64,000 bases of DNA from DATCHW01 sp036508135 (GTDB lineage: Bacteria > Bacteroidota > Ignavibacteria > Tepidaquicellales > Tepidaquicellaceae), in assembly GCA_036508135.1 (NCBI GenBank), contig DATCHW010000221.1, forward strand, positions 124,001 to 188,000, given 5' to 3'. The position numbers and the translations under genes were made by a program. This document shows, one piece after another, positions 45,928 through 55,467 of this stretch. Below the pieces are notes generated by a model. The model had not been told where the DNA came from. It saw nothing but the letters and a program-made list of their open reading frames with translations, and searched no databases. Numbering within the stretch: the stretch's first letter is position 1; each line of letters opens with the position of its first letter.

Positions 45928-46290
45928 ATGCCGGTCATAATTAACAAACCCTCAGTAATTAAATCTGCGGGTAATAAAGAAAAAATAATTCAGGAATATT
46001 TTGGTACAGTTAATTCAGGAAATGAAGACGTAAGCATTGCGATTATGAAAAGTCCGGGCGGTTGGCTTGAACCAGGTCAGAAACCTGAATTCGGTGAATA
46101 TACAATTGTTTTAAAAGGTGTTTTGCATTTAAAAACGGTCGATGAAGAATTTGATATTAAAGCAGGGCAGGCTGTTTTATTAAAAAAAGATGAATGGGTT
46201 CAATACAGTACCCCTGATCCTGAAGGAGCTAATTATGTATCCGTTTGCATACCTGCTTTCACTCCTGAAAAAGTACATCGGGATGATTAA
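45928..46290 (+). CDS. Cupin-domain protein
   Basis: 120 residues with a clear ribosome site ('aagggaga', 7 bp before ATG). Single cupin barrel: 'EPGQKPEFGEYTIVLKG' and later 'AGQAVLLKKDEWVQYSTP'. The metal-binding His pattern HxH...E...H is largely absent: 'PEFGEY' supplies only acidic residues. It may therefore be a metal-free binding or isomerase-like cupin. Function unknown. Confidence 0.8.
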   Translation: MPVIINKPSVIKSAGNKEKIIQEYFGTVNSGNEDVSIAIMKSPGGWLEPGQKPEFGEYTIVLKGVLHLKTVDEEFDIKAGQAVLLKKDEWVQYSTPDPEGANYVSVCIPAFTPEKVHRDD

Positions 46291-46584
46291 AATAATCTCG
46301 AACCATCGGGATTTGTATATTAAAGAGATTAAATTTATATGCACTGTCTTCACTTCCTCCAAATTGGTCATATGCAATATTGAGATATGTTCTCAACTGT
46401 CCAGCTTTGAAGTTGCATACTGAAAATTTTGTTGTGAAATTAGTAATTATCTTCAAAAACCAGAAGGAAGTAAGATTTTTAAATATGGTAATATAAATTA
46501 ACTATTATTTATAAATAAACTACAATAATTTGTGAAATAGAATTTGAGATGTTATAGATTCTTAATATTTTTTGAATAAAACAT
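46291..46584. other. Intergenic region with possible minus-strand gene relic
   Basis: 294 bp before cydA. On the minus strand a frame from about 46510 to 46259, overlapping the cupin 3' end, reads protein-like ('LRTYLNIAYDQFGGSEDSAY') but has no ATG and no family match. It may be the stub of a lost gene or chance. The cydAB promoter should lie in the last 100 bp. Confidence 0.3.
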
Positions 46585-47976
46585 ATGGATACTGAAATAT
46601 TAGCACGTTTGCAATTCGCATTCACGATAGGTTTTCACTATATATATCCTCCGCTTAGCATAGGACTTGGCGTTCTTCTTGTATTAATGGAAGGGATGTA
46701 TTTAAAAACGAAAAACAAAACATACGAAAATATCACCAGATTCTGGATTAAAATATTTGCCCTGATATTTGCAATCGGAGTGGCAACGGGTATCGTGATG
46801 GAGTTTGAATTTGGGACGAACTGGGCTTCCTACTCGAGGTTCGTTGGTGATGTATTTGGAAGTGCCCTCGCTGCAGAAGGAATATTTGCATTCTTCCTCG
46901 AATCGGGATTCCTTGCAATTCTCGTATTTGGATGGAAAAAAGTATCACCACGTATGCATTTCTTTTCTACGCTTATGGTGTCTCTCGGTTCGATGTTAAG
47001 TGCAGTGTGGATTGTGGTTGCAAATTCCTGGCAGCAAACACCAGCCGGCTATCATCTTGTTGAAAATGGCGGAATTTCGAGAGCTGAGATTACGGATTTT
47101 TGGGCTATGATTTTTAATCCGTCTTCTGTTGACAGGTTACTCCACACTCTTTCCGGTGCATGGCTTGCAGGTGCGTTCCTTGTAATAAGTGTTTCAGCTT
47201 TTTATCTGTTAAAAAATAAACATATTGATTTTGCAAAGAAGTCAATAAAACTTGGATTAGTACTTGCCATTTTTGCTTCTCTTTTTCAGCTTTTTACAGG
47301 TCATCATAGTGCCCTTGGCATCAGCGAAAACCAACCCGCTAAACTTGCTGCCTTTGAAGGTCATTTCGAAACAAAATCAGCGCCGCTTTATCTTTTCGGC
47401 TGGGTGAATGAAAAAGAGCAGAAAGTAAATTTCGGTATCGGTATTCCGGGAATGCTGAGTTATATGGTTTATGGAGACTTTCAAAAACCCATAAAAGGTT
47501 TAAATGATTTCAAACCGGATGAAATACCCCCTGTAAATATTGTATTTCAGACTTATCACTTTATGGTGGCAATTGGTTTCACTTTAATAGGAATAAGTAT
47601 TTTATCTTTACTGTTCCTCCGGAAAGAAAAACTATTCACAAAAAAATGGATGCTTAAAATTCTTGTTCTGTCGGTTATACTTCCTCAAATAGCAAATCAA
47701 CTCGGCTGGATGTCCGCAGAAATCGGAAGACAGCCATGGATTGTTTATAATCTTTTAAAAACAAAAGATGCACTTTCAAAATCAGTTAGTTCAGAGGAGA
47801 TTATTTTTTCACTGATACTGTTCACTTTAATATATGCTTTTCTTTTTATACTTTTCATTTTTCTGCTTGATAGAAAAATAAAACACGGTCCTGATGAAAT
47901 CTCTGAAGCGGATGCAGTATATTCAGAGCAAAAATCAATTTTTAATAAATCAAATAACAGGGAGTTGCATTCATGA
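46585..47976 (+). CDS. cydA: Cytochrome bd quinol oxidase subunit I
   Basis: 463 residues with nine predicted membrane helices. 'FTIGFHYIYPPLSIGLG' holds the heme b595 His (about 18). 'FEFGTNWASYSRFVGDVFG' and 'GWMSAEIGRQPWIVYN' are canonical CydA segments. The periplasmic Q loop ('GLNDFKPDEIPPV', about 310-322) is short, as in many non-enteric bd oxidases. Forms the high-affinity terminal oxidase with CydB, serving microaerobic respiration or oxygen scavenging. Overlaps cydB by 4 bp. Confidence 0.96.
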   Translation: MDTEILARLQFAFTIGFHYIYPPLSIGLGVLLVLMEGMYLKTKNKTYENITRFWIKIFALIFAIGVATGIVMEFEFGTNWASYSRFVGDVFGSALAAEGIFAFFLESGFLAILVFGWKKVSPRMHFFSTLMVSLGSMLSAVWIVVANSWQQTPAGYHLVENGGISRAEITDFWAMIFNPSSVDRLLHTLSGAWLAGAFLVISVSAFYLLKNKHIDFAKKSIKLGLVLAIFASLFQLFTGHHSALGISENQPAKLAAFEGHFETKSAPLYLFGWVNEKEQKVNFGIGIPGMLSYMVYGDFQKPIKGLNDFKPDEIPPVNIVFQTYHFMVAIGFTLIGISILSLLFLRKEKLFTKKWMLKILVLSVILPQIANQLGWMSAEIGRQPWIVYNLLKTKDALSKSVSSEEIIFSLILFTLIYAFLFILFIFLLDRKIKHGPDEISEADAVYSEQKSIFNKSNNRELHS

Positions 47977-48992
47977 TAGACTTGAACACTATATGGTTTT
48001 TACTCGTTGGTGTATTGTTGACAGGATACGCAATTCTGGACGGTTTTGATTTAGGCGTCGGTGCTTTGCACTTGCTGACGAAATCCGATAAAGACAGAAG
48101 ATTATCTATAAATTCAATAGGACCTGTCTGGGATGGAAATGAAGTTTGGCTTATAACGGCAGGCGGTGCTTTGTTTGCTGCATTTCCTGATGTCTATGCA
48201 ACGGTATTTTCGGGATTTTATTCTGCATTTATGCTTTTACTTTTTGTCCTGATATTCAGAGCAGTCGCTATTGAGTTCAGAAGCAAACAGGAAAGCAAAC
48301 GCTGGAGAGCCGCCTGGGATAAAGCATTCAGTATATCGAGTATTGTGATAGCATTACTGATGGGCGTTGCACTCGGAAATATCGTTACGGGTATTCCGCT
48401 TGCACAGAATAAAGAGTTTATCGGAAGTTTCATAAGTTTGTTAAATCCTTTTGCACTTCTTGTCGGAATCACGACTGTTTCTCTCTTTATGATGCACGGA
48501 GCTATATATCTTGTGATGAAAACGGAAGAAGAACTTCAGACACAGGTGAGGGGCTGGGTGAATAACACTATAATATTTTTTGTTATCTGTTTTGTAACAA
48601 CTACAATGGCAACATTGATATATTATCCGCAAATGGTAAATCACTTTAAGGAAATGCCGGCTCTTTTTCTGATTGCAATACTTAATATGCTTGCAATAGC
48701 TAATATACCACGTGAAATTTATAAAGGTAATGAATTCAGAGCATTCTTTTCTTCAGCGGCAAGTATTGCATTATTGATGGTTCTGTTTGCAATCGGTATT
48801 TTTCCAAATCTTGTCCTGTCCAATCCGAATCCTGAGTATAGTTTGACAATTTATAATGCGGCTTCTTCACAAAAAACTCTTATGATTATGCTGATAATGG
48901 CAATTATAGGGATACCATTTGTACTGGCTTATACAATTGTTATTCATAAAGTGTTTAAAGGGAAAGTAAAACTTGACGATACAAGCTATTAA
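47973..48992 (+). CDS. cydB: Cytochrome bd quinol oxidase subunit II
   Basis: 339 residues, eight predicted helices. CydB signatures: 'GYAILDGFDLGVGALHLL' and 'GPVWDGNEVWLITAGGALFAAFP' near the N-terminus. ATG at 47973 overlaps the cydA stop (ATGA), so translation is coupled. No cydX or cydCD is evident in the window. Confidence 0.96.
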   Translation: MIDLNTIWFLLVGVLLTGYAILDGFDLGVGALHLLTKSDKDRRLSINSIGPVWDGNEVWLITAGGALFAAFPDVYATVFSGFYSAFMLLLFVLIFRAVAIEFRSKQESKRWRAAWDKAFSISSIVIALLMGVALGNIVTGIPLAQNKEFIGSFISLLNPFALLVGITTVSLFMMHGAIYLVMKTEEELQTQVRGWVNNTIIFFVICFVTTTMATLIYYPQMVNHFKEMPALFLIAILNMLAIANIPREIYKGNEFRAFFSSAASIALLMVLFAIGIFPNLVLSNPNPEYSLTIYNAASSQKTLMIMLIMAIIGIPFVLAYTIVIHKVFKGKVKLDDTSY

Positions 48993-49068
48993 ACTTTCGA
49001 AAAACCAAAACTGTCTGAAATAAAATCAGAACTTAAATAAAATATAAATTCTGTTAGGAAATTATTCC

Positions 49069-49095
49069 TTGACAATTCTTGTTATTTTATATAAC
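49069..49095 (+). promoter_or_regulatory. Putative promoter of the thioredoxin gene
   Basis: 'ttgaca' (49069-49074) followed after 15 bp by 'tataac' (49090-49095), about 54 bp before the ATG of trxA. The spacer is short for a housekeeping sigma-70 site, so this is only a candidate. Confidence 0.3.
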
Positions 49096-49148
49096 TTGCT
49101 AATAGCAACTAATAAAAATAAATAATTATAATATAAATCAATTAAAAA

Positions 49149-49502
49149 ATGGAACATTTAACGATCGATACTTTTAAATCAAAAGTTTTTAATTTTGAAG
49201 AAAATAAAGAATGGAAATATGAGGGTGAGTTGCCTTGTATAATAGATTTTTATGCGGATTGGTGCGGACCTTGCAAAATGGTCGCTCCTGTCTTAGAGGA
49301 ACTCGCAGGTGAATATCAAGATAAGGTTAATATTTATAAAATAGATACAGAAAAGGAACAGGAATTAGCCGCTATTTTTGGAATAAGAAGCATTCCATCT
49401 ATAATGTTTGTTCCTAAAGATGGGAAACCGCAAATGTCAATGGGAGCAATGCCTAAAGAAGGATTTGTCCGGGCAATTAAAGAAGTACTGCTCGCAAATT
49501 AA
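49149..49502 (+). CDS. trxA: Thioredoxin
   Basis: 117 residues. 'IDFYADWCGPCKMVAPVLEEL' is the region with the classical WCGPC active site (about 37-41), and 'FGIRSIPSIMFV' gives the cis-proline loop. No signal peptide, so it is the cytoplasmic disulfide reductase. Monocistronic, with a strong terminator after it. Confidence 0.95.
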   Translation: MEHLTIDTFKSKVFNFEENKEWKYEGELPCIIDFYADWCGPCKMVAPVLEELAGEYQDKVNIYKIDTEKEQELAAIFGIRSIPSIMFVPKDGKPQMSMGAMPKEGFVRAIKEVLLAN

Positions 49503-49517
49503 TTATCTTTTTTAAAT

Positions 49518-49577
49518 AAGAGTATCTCTAATATTTTGTAAACGTAGGCATAAATATTTTAAGATACTCTTTTTTTA
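49518..49577 (+). terminator. Intrinsic terminator after trxA
   Basis: 10-bp stem 'aagagtatct' (49518-49527) with its complement (49562-49571), followed by a T-run. Inner 'aatattt/aaatatt' pairing extends the hairpin across the long loop. A T-rich stretch on the left makes it partly bidirectional for the convergent lipoprotein gene. Confidence 0.75.
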
Positions 49578-49610
49578 ATCTTTCCTAAAAAATAAAATAT
49601 TTAAATTACT

Positions 49611-50483
49611 TTATTGTATTCCTCTGCCTTTATCTCTGTAAAGCGGTTGAGTGATTTTCAGGGAGGGTTGTAACTTTGCCTCATTGAATTTTTTGTTCCT
49701 CAAATCCGTTACGAAATTAAGTGCATTAATATATGCATCATCGTAATAAATACCTTTAGATAATTCTTGCCGTTCATTTAATTCGAGTTCTATGGAAAAT
49801 AAGAGCTCTTCACATGAAATTTGTGCATCTATCCATATTTCTTTTTCAGGTATAAAAAGGTAAGCAAGGTCATTACCGCTGAATCCGAAATCGGGATAAA
49901 CCCCCCTTCTGATATTCACCCCGTCAACTATCCATATATCTATTCCGTTTCGGTTACCAATATATTGCCTGTAAATATCTTTAAGCTGGATTAATTCAGG
50001 AAGATTTTCGATTTCCTGTGTGGAGTCAAAATCAATTGGAGGCACTTTAGAAAGACTATTTTCATGTTCTTTTGCTTTACTGATAAATTCATTTCTTAAA
50101 ATGACTTCAAGTGCAAGAGAAGAATCATGTGCATCAAAATAACCCATTCCCTTATTATGCATTAGATTCCTTTCGTTAATCTCATGTATAATTGTTGTTT
50201 CTAGTTCTTCCGAGGTGATGGAATTATCAACCCAAATTTCTCCTTCCGGATTAAATGTGTATCGTTCAGGATTGCCGCCGTAAAGAAATTCGCCAAATAT
50301 TTCTCTCCGTATCTTAGGTCCGTCTACAATCCAGACTTTAAATCCTTCTCTTTCACCATATAAAACTTTATATATACCGTTGCTGTAAGTTGAATCACTG
50401 AGAAGTGTATTATTTCTTGGGCTTTTGTTGCATGATATAAAAAGGAATGAAATTAAAATTACATTGATTATCTGAAATTTCAT
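49611..50483 (-). CDS. Lipoprotein with two tandem 'WIVDG...IWID' domains
   Basis: 290 residues. Signal peptide ends in the lipobox 'LFISCNK', so it is a membrane lipoprotein. The mature part is two copies of one domain. Repeat 1 (about 50-140): 'FKVWIVDGPKIRREIF', 'EIWVDNSIT', 'HEINERNLMHNKGMGYFDAHD'. Repeat 2 (about 170-265): 'IDIWIVDGVNIRRGVY', 'EIWIDAQIS', 'ELNERQELSKGIYYDDAYI'. I do not know a named family; single copies of a similar pattern occur in poorly described proteins. It overlaps the start of nothing downstream but shares 4 bp with the TPR lipoprotein upstream, so both are one operon. Confidence 0.7.
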   Translation of the reverse strand: MKFQIINVILISFLFISCNKSPRNNTLLSDSTYSNGIYKVLYGEREGFKVWIVDGPKIRREIFGEFLYGGNPERYTFNPEGEIWVDNSITSEELETTIIHEINERNLMHNKGMGYFDAHDSSLALEVILRNEFISKAKEHENSLSKVPPIDFDSTQEIENLPELIQLKDIYRQYIGNRNGIDIWIVDGVNIRRGVYPDFGFSGNDLAYLFIPEKEIWIDAQISCEELLFSIELELNERQELSKGIYYDDAYINALNFVTDLRNKKFNEAKLQPSLKITQPLYRDKGRGIQ

Positions 50484-52873
50484 TTCTTTTTCGGTTGTTC
50501 TTTAATATTTTCCTCTTCTTTTATAGTATTTTGTTCATCTTGCAGTTTCGTAGTATCTATAGGATTATCAAGTAATTTCAAGTTTTCACTTAATGAATCC
50601 AATAATATTTTAGTTGTATCAATCCCCGTTTTAGTTGAATCGTTAAATGTTCGTAATGTGTCAATGGGTTTTGTAGTATCACTTAAGGAATAAAACCCGA
50701 TTTTACCGGTGATATTTTGTACATATTCCGACTGAGGAAATTCAGTATTTAATTTTTTATAATAGTATATCATACTATCTTTATTGCCAATAATATATTC
50801 GAATATCCAACCCGTAAAATATAAAGCCCTTGGATAAAAAGTTGAAGTATTATAATTTGATATTATGTATTCAAGAGGTTTCAATGCTTCACGATATAGG
50901 TTTGTCGTTATGCTGGATTCAGCTTCTTTATACAGCTTTTCAGGTTCATCTTTTCCAATATCAATTGTTGAAACACCTAAATTTTTCCTTGACTCATTTG
51001 CAAATACAGAAGCGGGACTTATTTCTATTATTTTATTGAAGATTTGATTTGCCTCTTCCTGTCTGTTAGAATTCTTATATAATGTAGCCAGGAAATAATA
51101 AGCTTTGGTTTGGTTTTCAGGGTTTTGAGAAAAATCAATTGCCTTCGAAATATAGAATTCAGCCGAATCAGGTTTGCTTAATTCATAAATGAATATTTCG
51201 GATAATTCAAGAAAAGCATTATATTTATTCTGCTCTTTCGATTTTATTCCTACAATTAAAATCGAATCTTCTTTTGATTTTTGAATCAACAGTAACGAAT
51301 CCTGCTTATTTTTTTCAAGAACAAGTCCGAGTGAATCATTTCCTTTATTAATAATCGTATTTGTATCAATCGTTTGTTCCCTCAGAGAATCAAGCGGTTC
51401 CTCGCCTTTTTTCTTCTCTTTCCTGCCTTTCTCTACAATGGAATCCATAGGCGAATAATTATTCTTTATACCTCCGCCTTTTGGATCTTTAAGTTTCTCT
51501 TTTTCTTTCTCATTACCTTTGATCTTTTCTTTATCAATGCCTTTTTCGATGTCTATCATTTTTCTATACTTCTCAAGTTCTACGTCTTCAGTAGGTATTT
51601 CACCCTTCGTAGTATCGTTAATAGCGGCAATTAATGTGAAATATTTATTGAAAGTATTTACACGCAAAGCACAGAAGTCAGAAAAATCATTATAAGGATT
51701 CTGCTCGTTTACTTTTTTATAACATACAAAAGCTTTTAGATAATTATGTTCTGTATCTTCGTAATGTTTTGCAAGTTTGTAATAAGCTTCAGATGAAGCT
51801 TTCGAATTAGGATATGTAACGATTATAGAAAAGTACTTTTTCATAGCTTCGGAGAACGAGCCCTGAAGATTAAGACTATTTGCTAGTTCAACATCGGACA
51901 ACTGCCTTAAGTCTGTATATTCCCTGTACTTGTAATTCAAAACATCAAGCAGTACATAAGCTTCCTTCGGTTTGCCTGAAAGGTTTAATACTTTAGCATA
52001 ATTTAATCTCGCGTAAAATATCAAATCGAAATCTGTAGTATTATCATACACGGAAAGATATTCATCCTTTGCTTTTAATAGATCAATAGATGTGTATAAT
52101 CTGGCAAGAAGAAATTGTTTTTCAGCTTTATTCTCTTTGTTATTAGTAAGTTCGATGGATTTTTTTATATTATCAATTCCATCTTTGTAATTCTTTTGCG
52201 AGATATAATACAGTGCAAGTTCCTGAGTCGCTTCGGATTTAATATCAGGATCTTTGGATTTATCGATAAGATTATTCAAAATTAATAATCCTTCATCAAT
52301 TTTCTTCAATCTTAATTTCGTTTTTCCCTGATAAAGGATTGCTTCATCGGAAAACTTGCTGACATTCAATTTAGAGAAAAACTCATTGAATTTTCTTTCT
52401 GACTGATAGAAGTCCTGTAGATAATAGTAGGATTTACCTATAAGCAAAACTGAAGCATCAAGAAATCTTGAATTCTTATTATATTGAATAATTTTAGAGC
52501 ATTTTGCTATTACACCATTTAGTTTATCTTTTACATTTACCGAAAGGATCGGAAGTGTATAAATGCTGTCTAATCTTCTGTTATAATTAGCTATAATAAG
52601 AGTCTTGTATTCCTTCATCCCTTCGTCATAGTCCTCAAGTGAAGTAAAGTATTTATTGAAATATGTACCGAAATTTTCATTTCTGTTTCCCATAAAAATA
52701 TAAGAAACATAATCCTGATAATCCTCACTCAAAGTTGTCCGGTAATCCGGCTCCGGATCTTCATCTTCAGTTACCTGATTGCCGGTGAGTGTCCTGTGAG
52801 TTGCATAGTTACACGCTGCAATTGTAACAGAAATACAGAGAGCAAAAGCAATATAAAAGATATTTTTAATCAA
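50480..52873 (-). CDS. SprE/PorW-like TPR lipoprotein
   Basis: 797 residues. Signal peptide plus lipobox 'VTIAACNYA' (Cys about 21). TPR-like helices occupy about 130-420 ('FLDASVLLIGKSYYYLQDFYQSERKF') and 560-760; between them (about 430-560) lies a low-complexity charged linker rich in Lys, Glu and Asp. The C-terminal tail is Thr/Lys/Glu-rich. Length, lipoprotein anchor and TPR order fit SprE/PorW, an outer-membrane T9SS or gliding component. This agrees with the T9SS cargos in the window. The lipoprotein at 49611 is translated from the same message. Confidence 0.7.
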   Translation of the reverse strand: MIKNIFYIAFALCISVTIAACNYATHRTLTGNQVTEDEDPEPDYRTTLSEDYQDYVSYIFMGNRNENFGTYFNKYFTSLEDYDEGMKEYKTLIIANYNRRLDSIYTLPILSVNVKDKLNGVIAKCSKIIQYNKNSRFLDASVLLIGKSYYYLQDFYQSERKFNEFFSKLNVSKFSDEAILYQGKTKLRLKKIDEGLLILNNLIDKSKDPDIKSEATQELALYYISQKNYKDGIDNIKKSIELTNNKENKAEKQFLLARLYTSIDLLKAKDEYLSVYDNTTDFDLIFYARLNYAKVLNLSGKPKEAYVLLDVLNYKYREYTDLRQLSDVELANSLNLQGSFSEAMKKYFSIIVTYPNSKASSEAYYKLAKHYEDTEHNYLKAFVCYKKVNEQNPYNDFSDFCALRVNTFNKYFTLIAAINDTTKGEIPTEDVELEKYRKMIDIEKGIDKEKIKGNEKEKEKLKDPKGGGIKNNYSPMDSIVEKGRKEKKKGEEPLDSLREQTIDTNTIINKGNDSLGLVLEKNKQDSLLLIQKSKEDSILIVGIKSKEQNKYNAFLELSEIFIYELSKPDSAEFYISKAIDFSQNPENQTKAYYFLATLYKNSNRQEEANQIFNKIIEISPASVFANESRKNLGVSTIDIGKDEPEKLYKEAESSITTNLYREALKPLEYIISNYNTSTFYPRALYFTGWIFEYIIGNKDSMIYYYKKLNTEFPQSEYVQNITGKIGFYSLSDTTKPIDTLRTFNDSTKTGIDTTKILLDSLSENLKLLDNPIDTTKLQDEQNTIKEEENIKEQPKKK

Positions 52874-52962
52874 ACCTTATTTGTTTTATCTTATAAAGTA
52901 ACTATTTAAAATTTTTAAAAAAATAAACAAATTTGTTTCAGCATTTTTTAAATTGAATCTCT

Positions 52963-55452
52963 ATGTCAGTAAAATTATATTATATAATATTAATAATAAA
53001 GCATATGAATGACGCCGTTGATAAAAATATTGATTTAGAATTTTCATCTACATTTAATGACACGGATACACCTGACAAGTATTTGTTAAATTCACTTCCG
53101 GAAATACTTCCTGTGTTACCCTTAAAAGATATTGTGATTTTTCCTTATATGGTTTTCCCGATTCTTGCCGGCAGGGAATCTACAATTAAGGCAATCAATA
53201 AGTCAACAGAAACAGATAAATATATTTTTCTTGTTTCACAGATTGACCCAAAACTTGAGGAAACTTCTGTAGATAATCTCTATTCGACCGGTACAATAGC
53301 AAAAATTCTTCAGGTGCTGAGACTTCCTAACGGATTGATCAAAGTGCTTGTTGATGGATTGGTAATTGCAAATTCAACGGAATATATATCAGGGGATTTT
53401 ATATCAACGAAGTTGAAAATTAAATCAATAGAATTTGAAGACAATAATGAGTTAAGAGCTTTGGAAAAACGCTCTTCTAAACTTTTTGTTGATTATGTGA
53501 ATTCGAATCCTTCGATACCAAAAGAATCAATCTCTGCTTATGAAAACATCTTTGAATCGGACAGAAAACTTTTTTATATTGCATCCGCATTAAATGTCGA
53601 TGTTCATAAAAAGCAATCTTTAATTGAAAAAACTAATTTGAAGGATCAATACTTTGAATTGCTGTATATTTTGAATTCAGAAATCGAAGTATTGAATATT
53701 GAAAAAGATATTGATGCGAAAATATACCAGGCGATGCAAAAGAATCAGCGGAAATTCATTGTGCAGGAACAGATAAGAATTCTGCAGGATGAACTTGGTG
53801 ATGGAATTGAGCTTGACCCTGATTTAATTAAAATTAAAGAACAGATAGAAAAATCCGGAATGCCTGAACCCATTTTAGAAAAGGCGATGGAAGAGTTCAA
53901 TAAGCTAAGGAAGACACCTCAAATGTCTCCGGACTTTGGAGTCATTAGAAATTATCTGGACTGGATGGTGAATGTACCGTGGAATAAATTCACTGACGAT
54001 AATTATGACCTTGAAAGAGCGCAAACCATTTTGGATGAAGACCATTACGATCTGGAAAAACCCAAAGAAAGAATTATAGAGTTAATTGCTGTTTTGAAAT
54101 TACTGAAGAATAAGAATATAAAAAAGTCGCCCAAAGGGCAGATACTATGTCTGGTGGGACCTCCCGGAGTGGGGAAAACATCTTTAGGAAAATCAATAGC
54201 CCGGACTCTGGATAGAAAATTTACAAGAATTTCTGTCGGAGGTATTAAAGATGAAGCAGAAATAAGAGGACATAGACGGACGTATATTGGTTCTATGCCG
54301 GGGAAAATCATTCAGGCAATGAAAAAAGTGGGAACGAGCAATCCTGTTATATTGATAGATGAGATTGATAAAATGAGTAACGACTTTCGGGGAGATCCCT
54401 CGAGTGCAATGCTCGAAGTTCTTGACCCTGAACAGAACAATGCTTTTAACGACCATTACCTTGATGTAGATTATGATTTATCAAATGTGCTTTTCATTAC
54501 AACCGCAAATATACGTTACAATATTCCTTTGCCGCTTCAGGATAGAATGGAAATTATAGAAATGCGCAGCTATATGGATTTTGAGAAGATTCAGATTGCA
54601 CAGAGGCATATCCTGCCAAAAGAATTAACTGAGCACGGAATGGATCAGAATGAGATTAAATTTCCCGATAATATATTATTGAAGATAATCAGGGAATACA
54701 CAAAAGAAGCGGGCGTAAGAAATTTAGAAAGAGAAATTACTTCCATCATCAGAAAATTTGCAAAAGAAAAAGTAATAAAGAACGATCTGAAGAAAAGTAA
54801 AAGCATCACAGTAACAGAAAAACTCCTTGAGAAACATCTTGGAGTAAATAAATATTATTCAAAGAAAAGAAGCAAAGAAGAAAAAAATAAAATCGGAACG
54901 GTCTATGGACTCGCCTGGACTTCTATGGGCGGTGATATTCTGAACATTGATGTTACTGTTATGAAAGGACAGAATAAACTTACACTGACTGGACAACTCG
55001 GCGATGTAATGAAAGAATCTGCACTTGCGGGATTATCTTTTATCAGGTCAAATTCGGAAATGTTTGGAATTCCCGATGACTATTTTAAAGACAAGGAAAT
55101 TCATATTCATCTGCCTGAAGGGGCAATTCCAAAAGATGGACCTTCAGCCGGAATAACGATGATAATTGCAATGCTTTCGGCTGTAACAAAAAATCCCGTA
55201 AAAAGTAATGTCGCTATGACGGGTGAGATAACTTTAAGAGGTCACGTCCTGCCTATAGGAGGATTAAATGAGAAATTACTTGCAGCTAAAAGAAATAACA
55301 TCACAACTATTCTGATACCCTCGGAAAATGAAAAAGATATCTCTGAAGTCCCGGCTGAAATCAAAACAGGACTGGAAATTAAATTAATAAAAAACGTGAG
55401 CGACGCAATAAAATTCGCATTTGTAAAACCGGATGTGAAATTTAAAAAATAA
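52963..55452 (+). CDS. lon: Lon ATP-dependent protease
   Basis: 829 residues. N-terminal LAN domain (about 45-240), AAA+ domain with Walker A 'GPPGVGKT' (about 399-406) and Walker B 'VILIDEIDKM', and the Lon protease domain with catalytic Ser in 'KDGPSAGITM' (about 723-732) and Lys in 'GGLNEKLLAAKR' (about 766-777). An ATG at 53005 is a likelier start because the first 14 residues have no Lon similarity. Degrades damaged and regulatory proteins. Head of the run lon-dnaX-speB-nth-kdsC. Confidence 0.96.
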   Translation: MSVKLYYIILIIKHMNDAVDKNIDLEFSSTFNDTDTPDKYLLNSLPEILPVLPLKDIVIFPYMVFPILAGRESTIKAINKSTETDKYIFLVSQIDPKLEETSVDNLYSTGTIAKILQVLRLPNGLIKVLVDGLVIANSTEYISGDFISTKLKIKSIEFEDNNELRALEKRSSKLFVDYVNSNPSIPKESISAYENIFESDRKLFYIASALNVDVHKKQSLIEKTNLKDQYFELLYILNSEIEVLNIEKDIDAKIYQAMQKNQRKFIVQEQIRILQDELGDGIELDPDLIKIKEQIEKSGMPEPILEKAMEEFNKLRKTPQMSPDFGVIRNYLDWMVNVPWNKFTDDNYDLERAQTILDEDHYDLEKPKERIIELIAVLKLLKNKNIKKSPKGQILCLVGPPGVGKTSLGKSIARTLDRKFTRISVGGIKDEAEIRGHRRTYIGSMPGKIIQAMKKVGTSNPVILIDEIDKMSNDFRGDPSSAMLEVLDPEQNNAFNDHYLDVDYDLSNVLFITTANIRYNIPLPLQDRMEIIEMRSYMDFEKIQIAQRHILPKELTEHGMDQNEIKFPDNILLKIIREYTKEAGVRNLEREITSIIRKFAKEKVIKNDLKKSKSITVTEKLLEKHLGVNKYYSKKRSKEEKNKIGTVYGLAWTSMGGDILNIDVTVMKGQNKLTLTGQLGDVMKESALAGLSFIRSNSEMFGIPDDYFKDKEIHIHLPEGAIPKDGPSAGITMIIAMLSAVTKNPVKSNVAMTGEITLRGHVLPIGGLNEKLLAAKRNNITTILIPSENEKDISEVPAEIKTGLEIKLIKNVSDAIKFAFVKPDVKFKK

Positions 55453-55467
55453 GTTTAAAATATTAAT

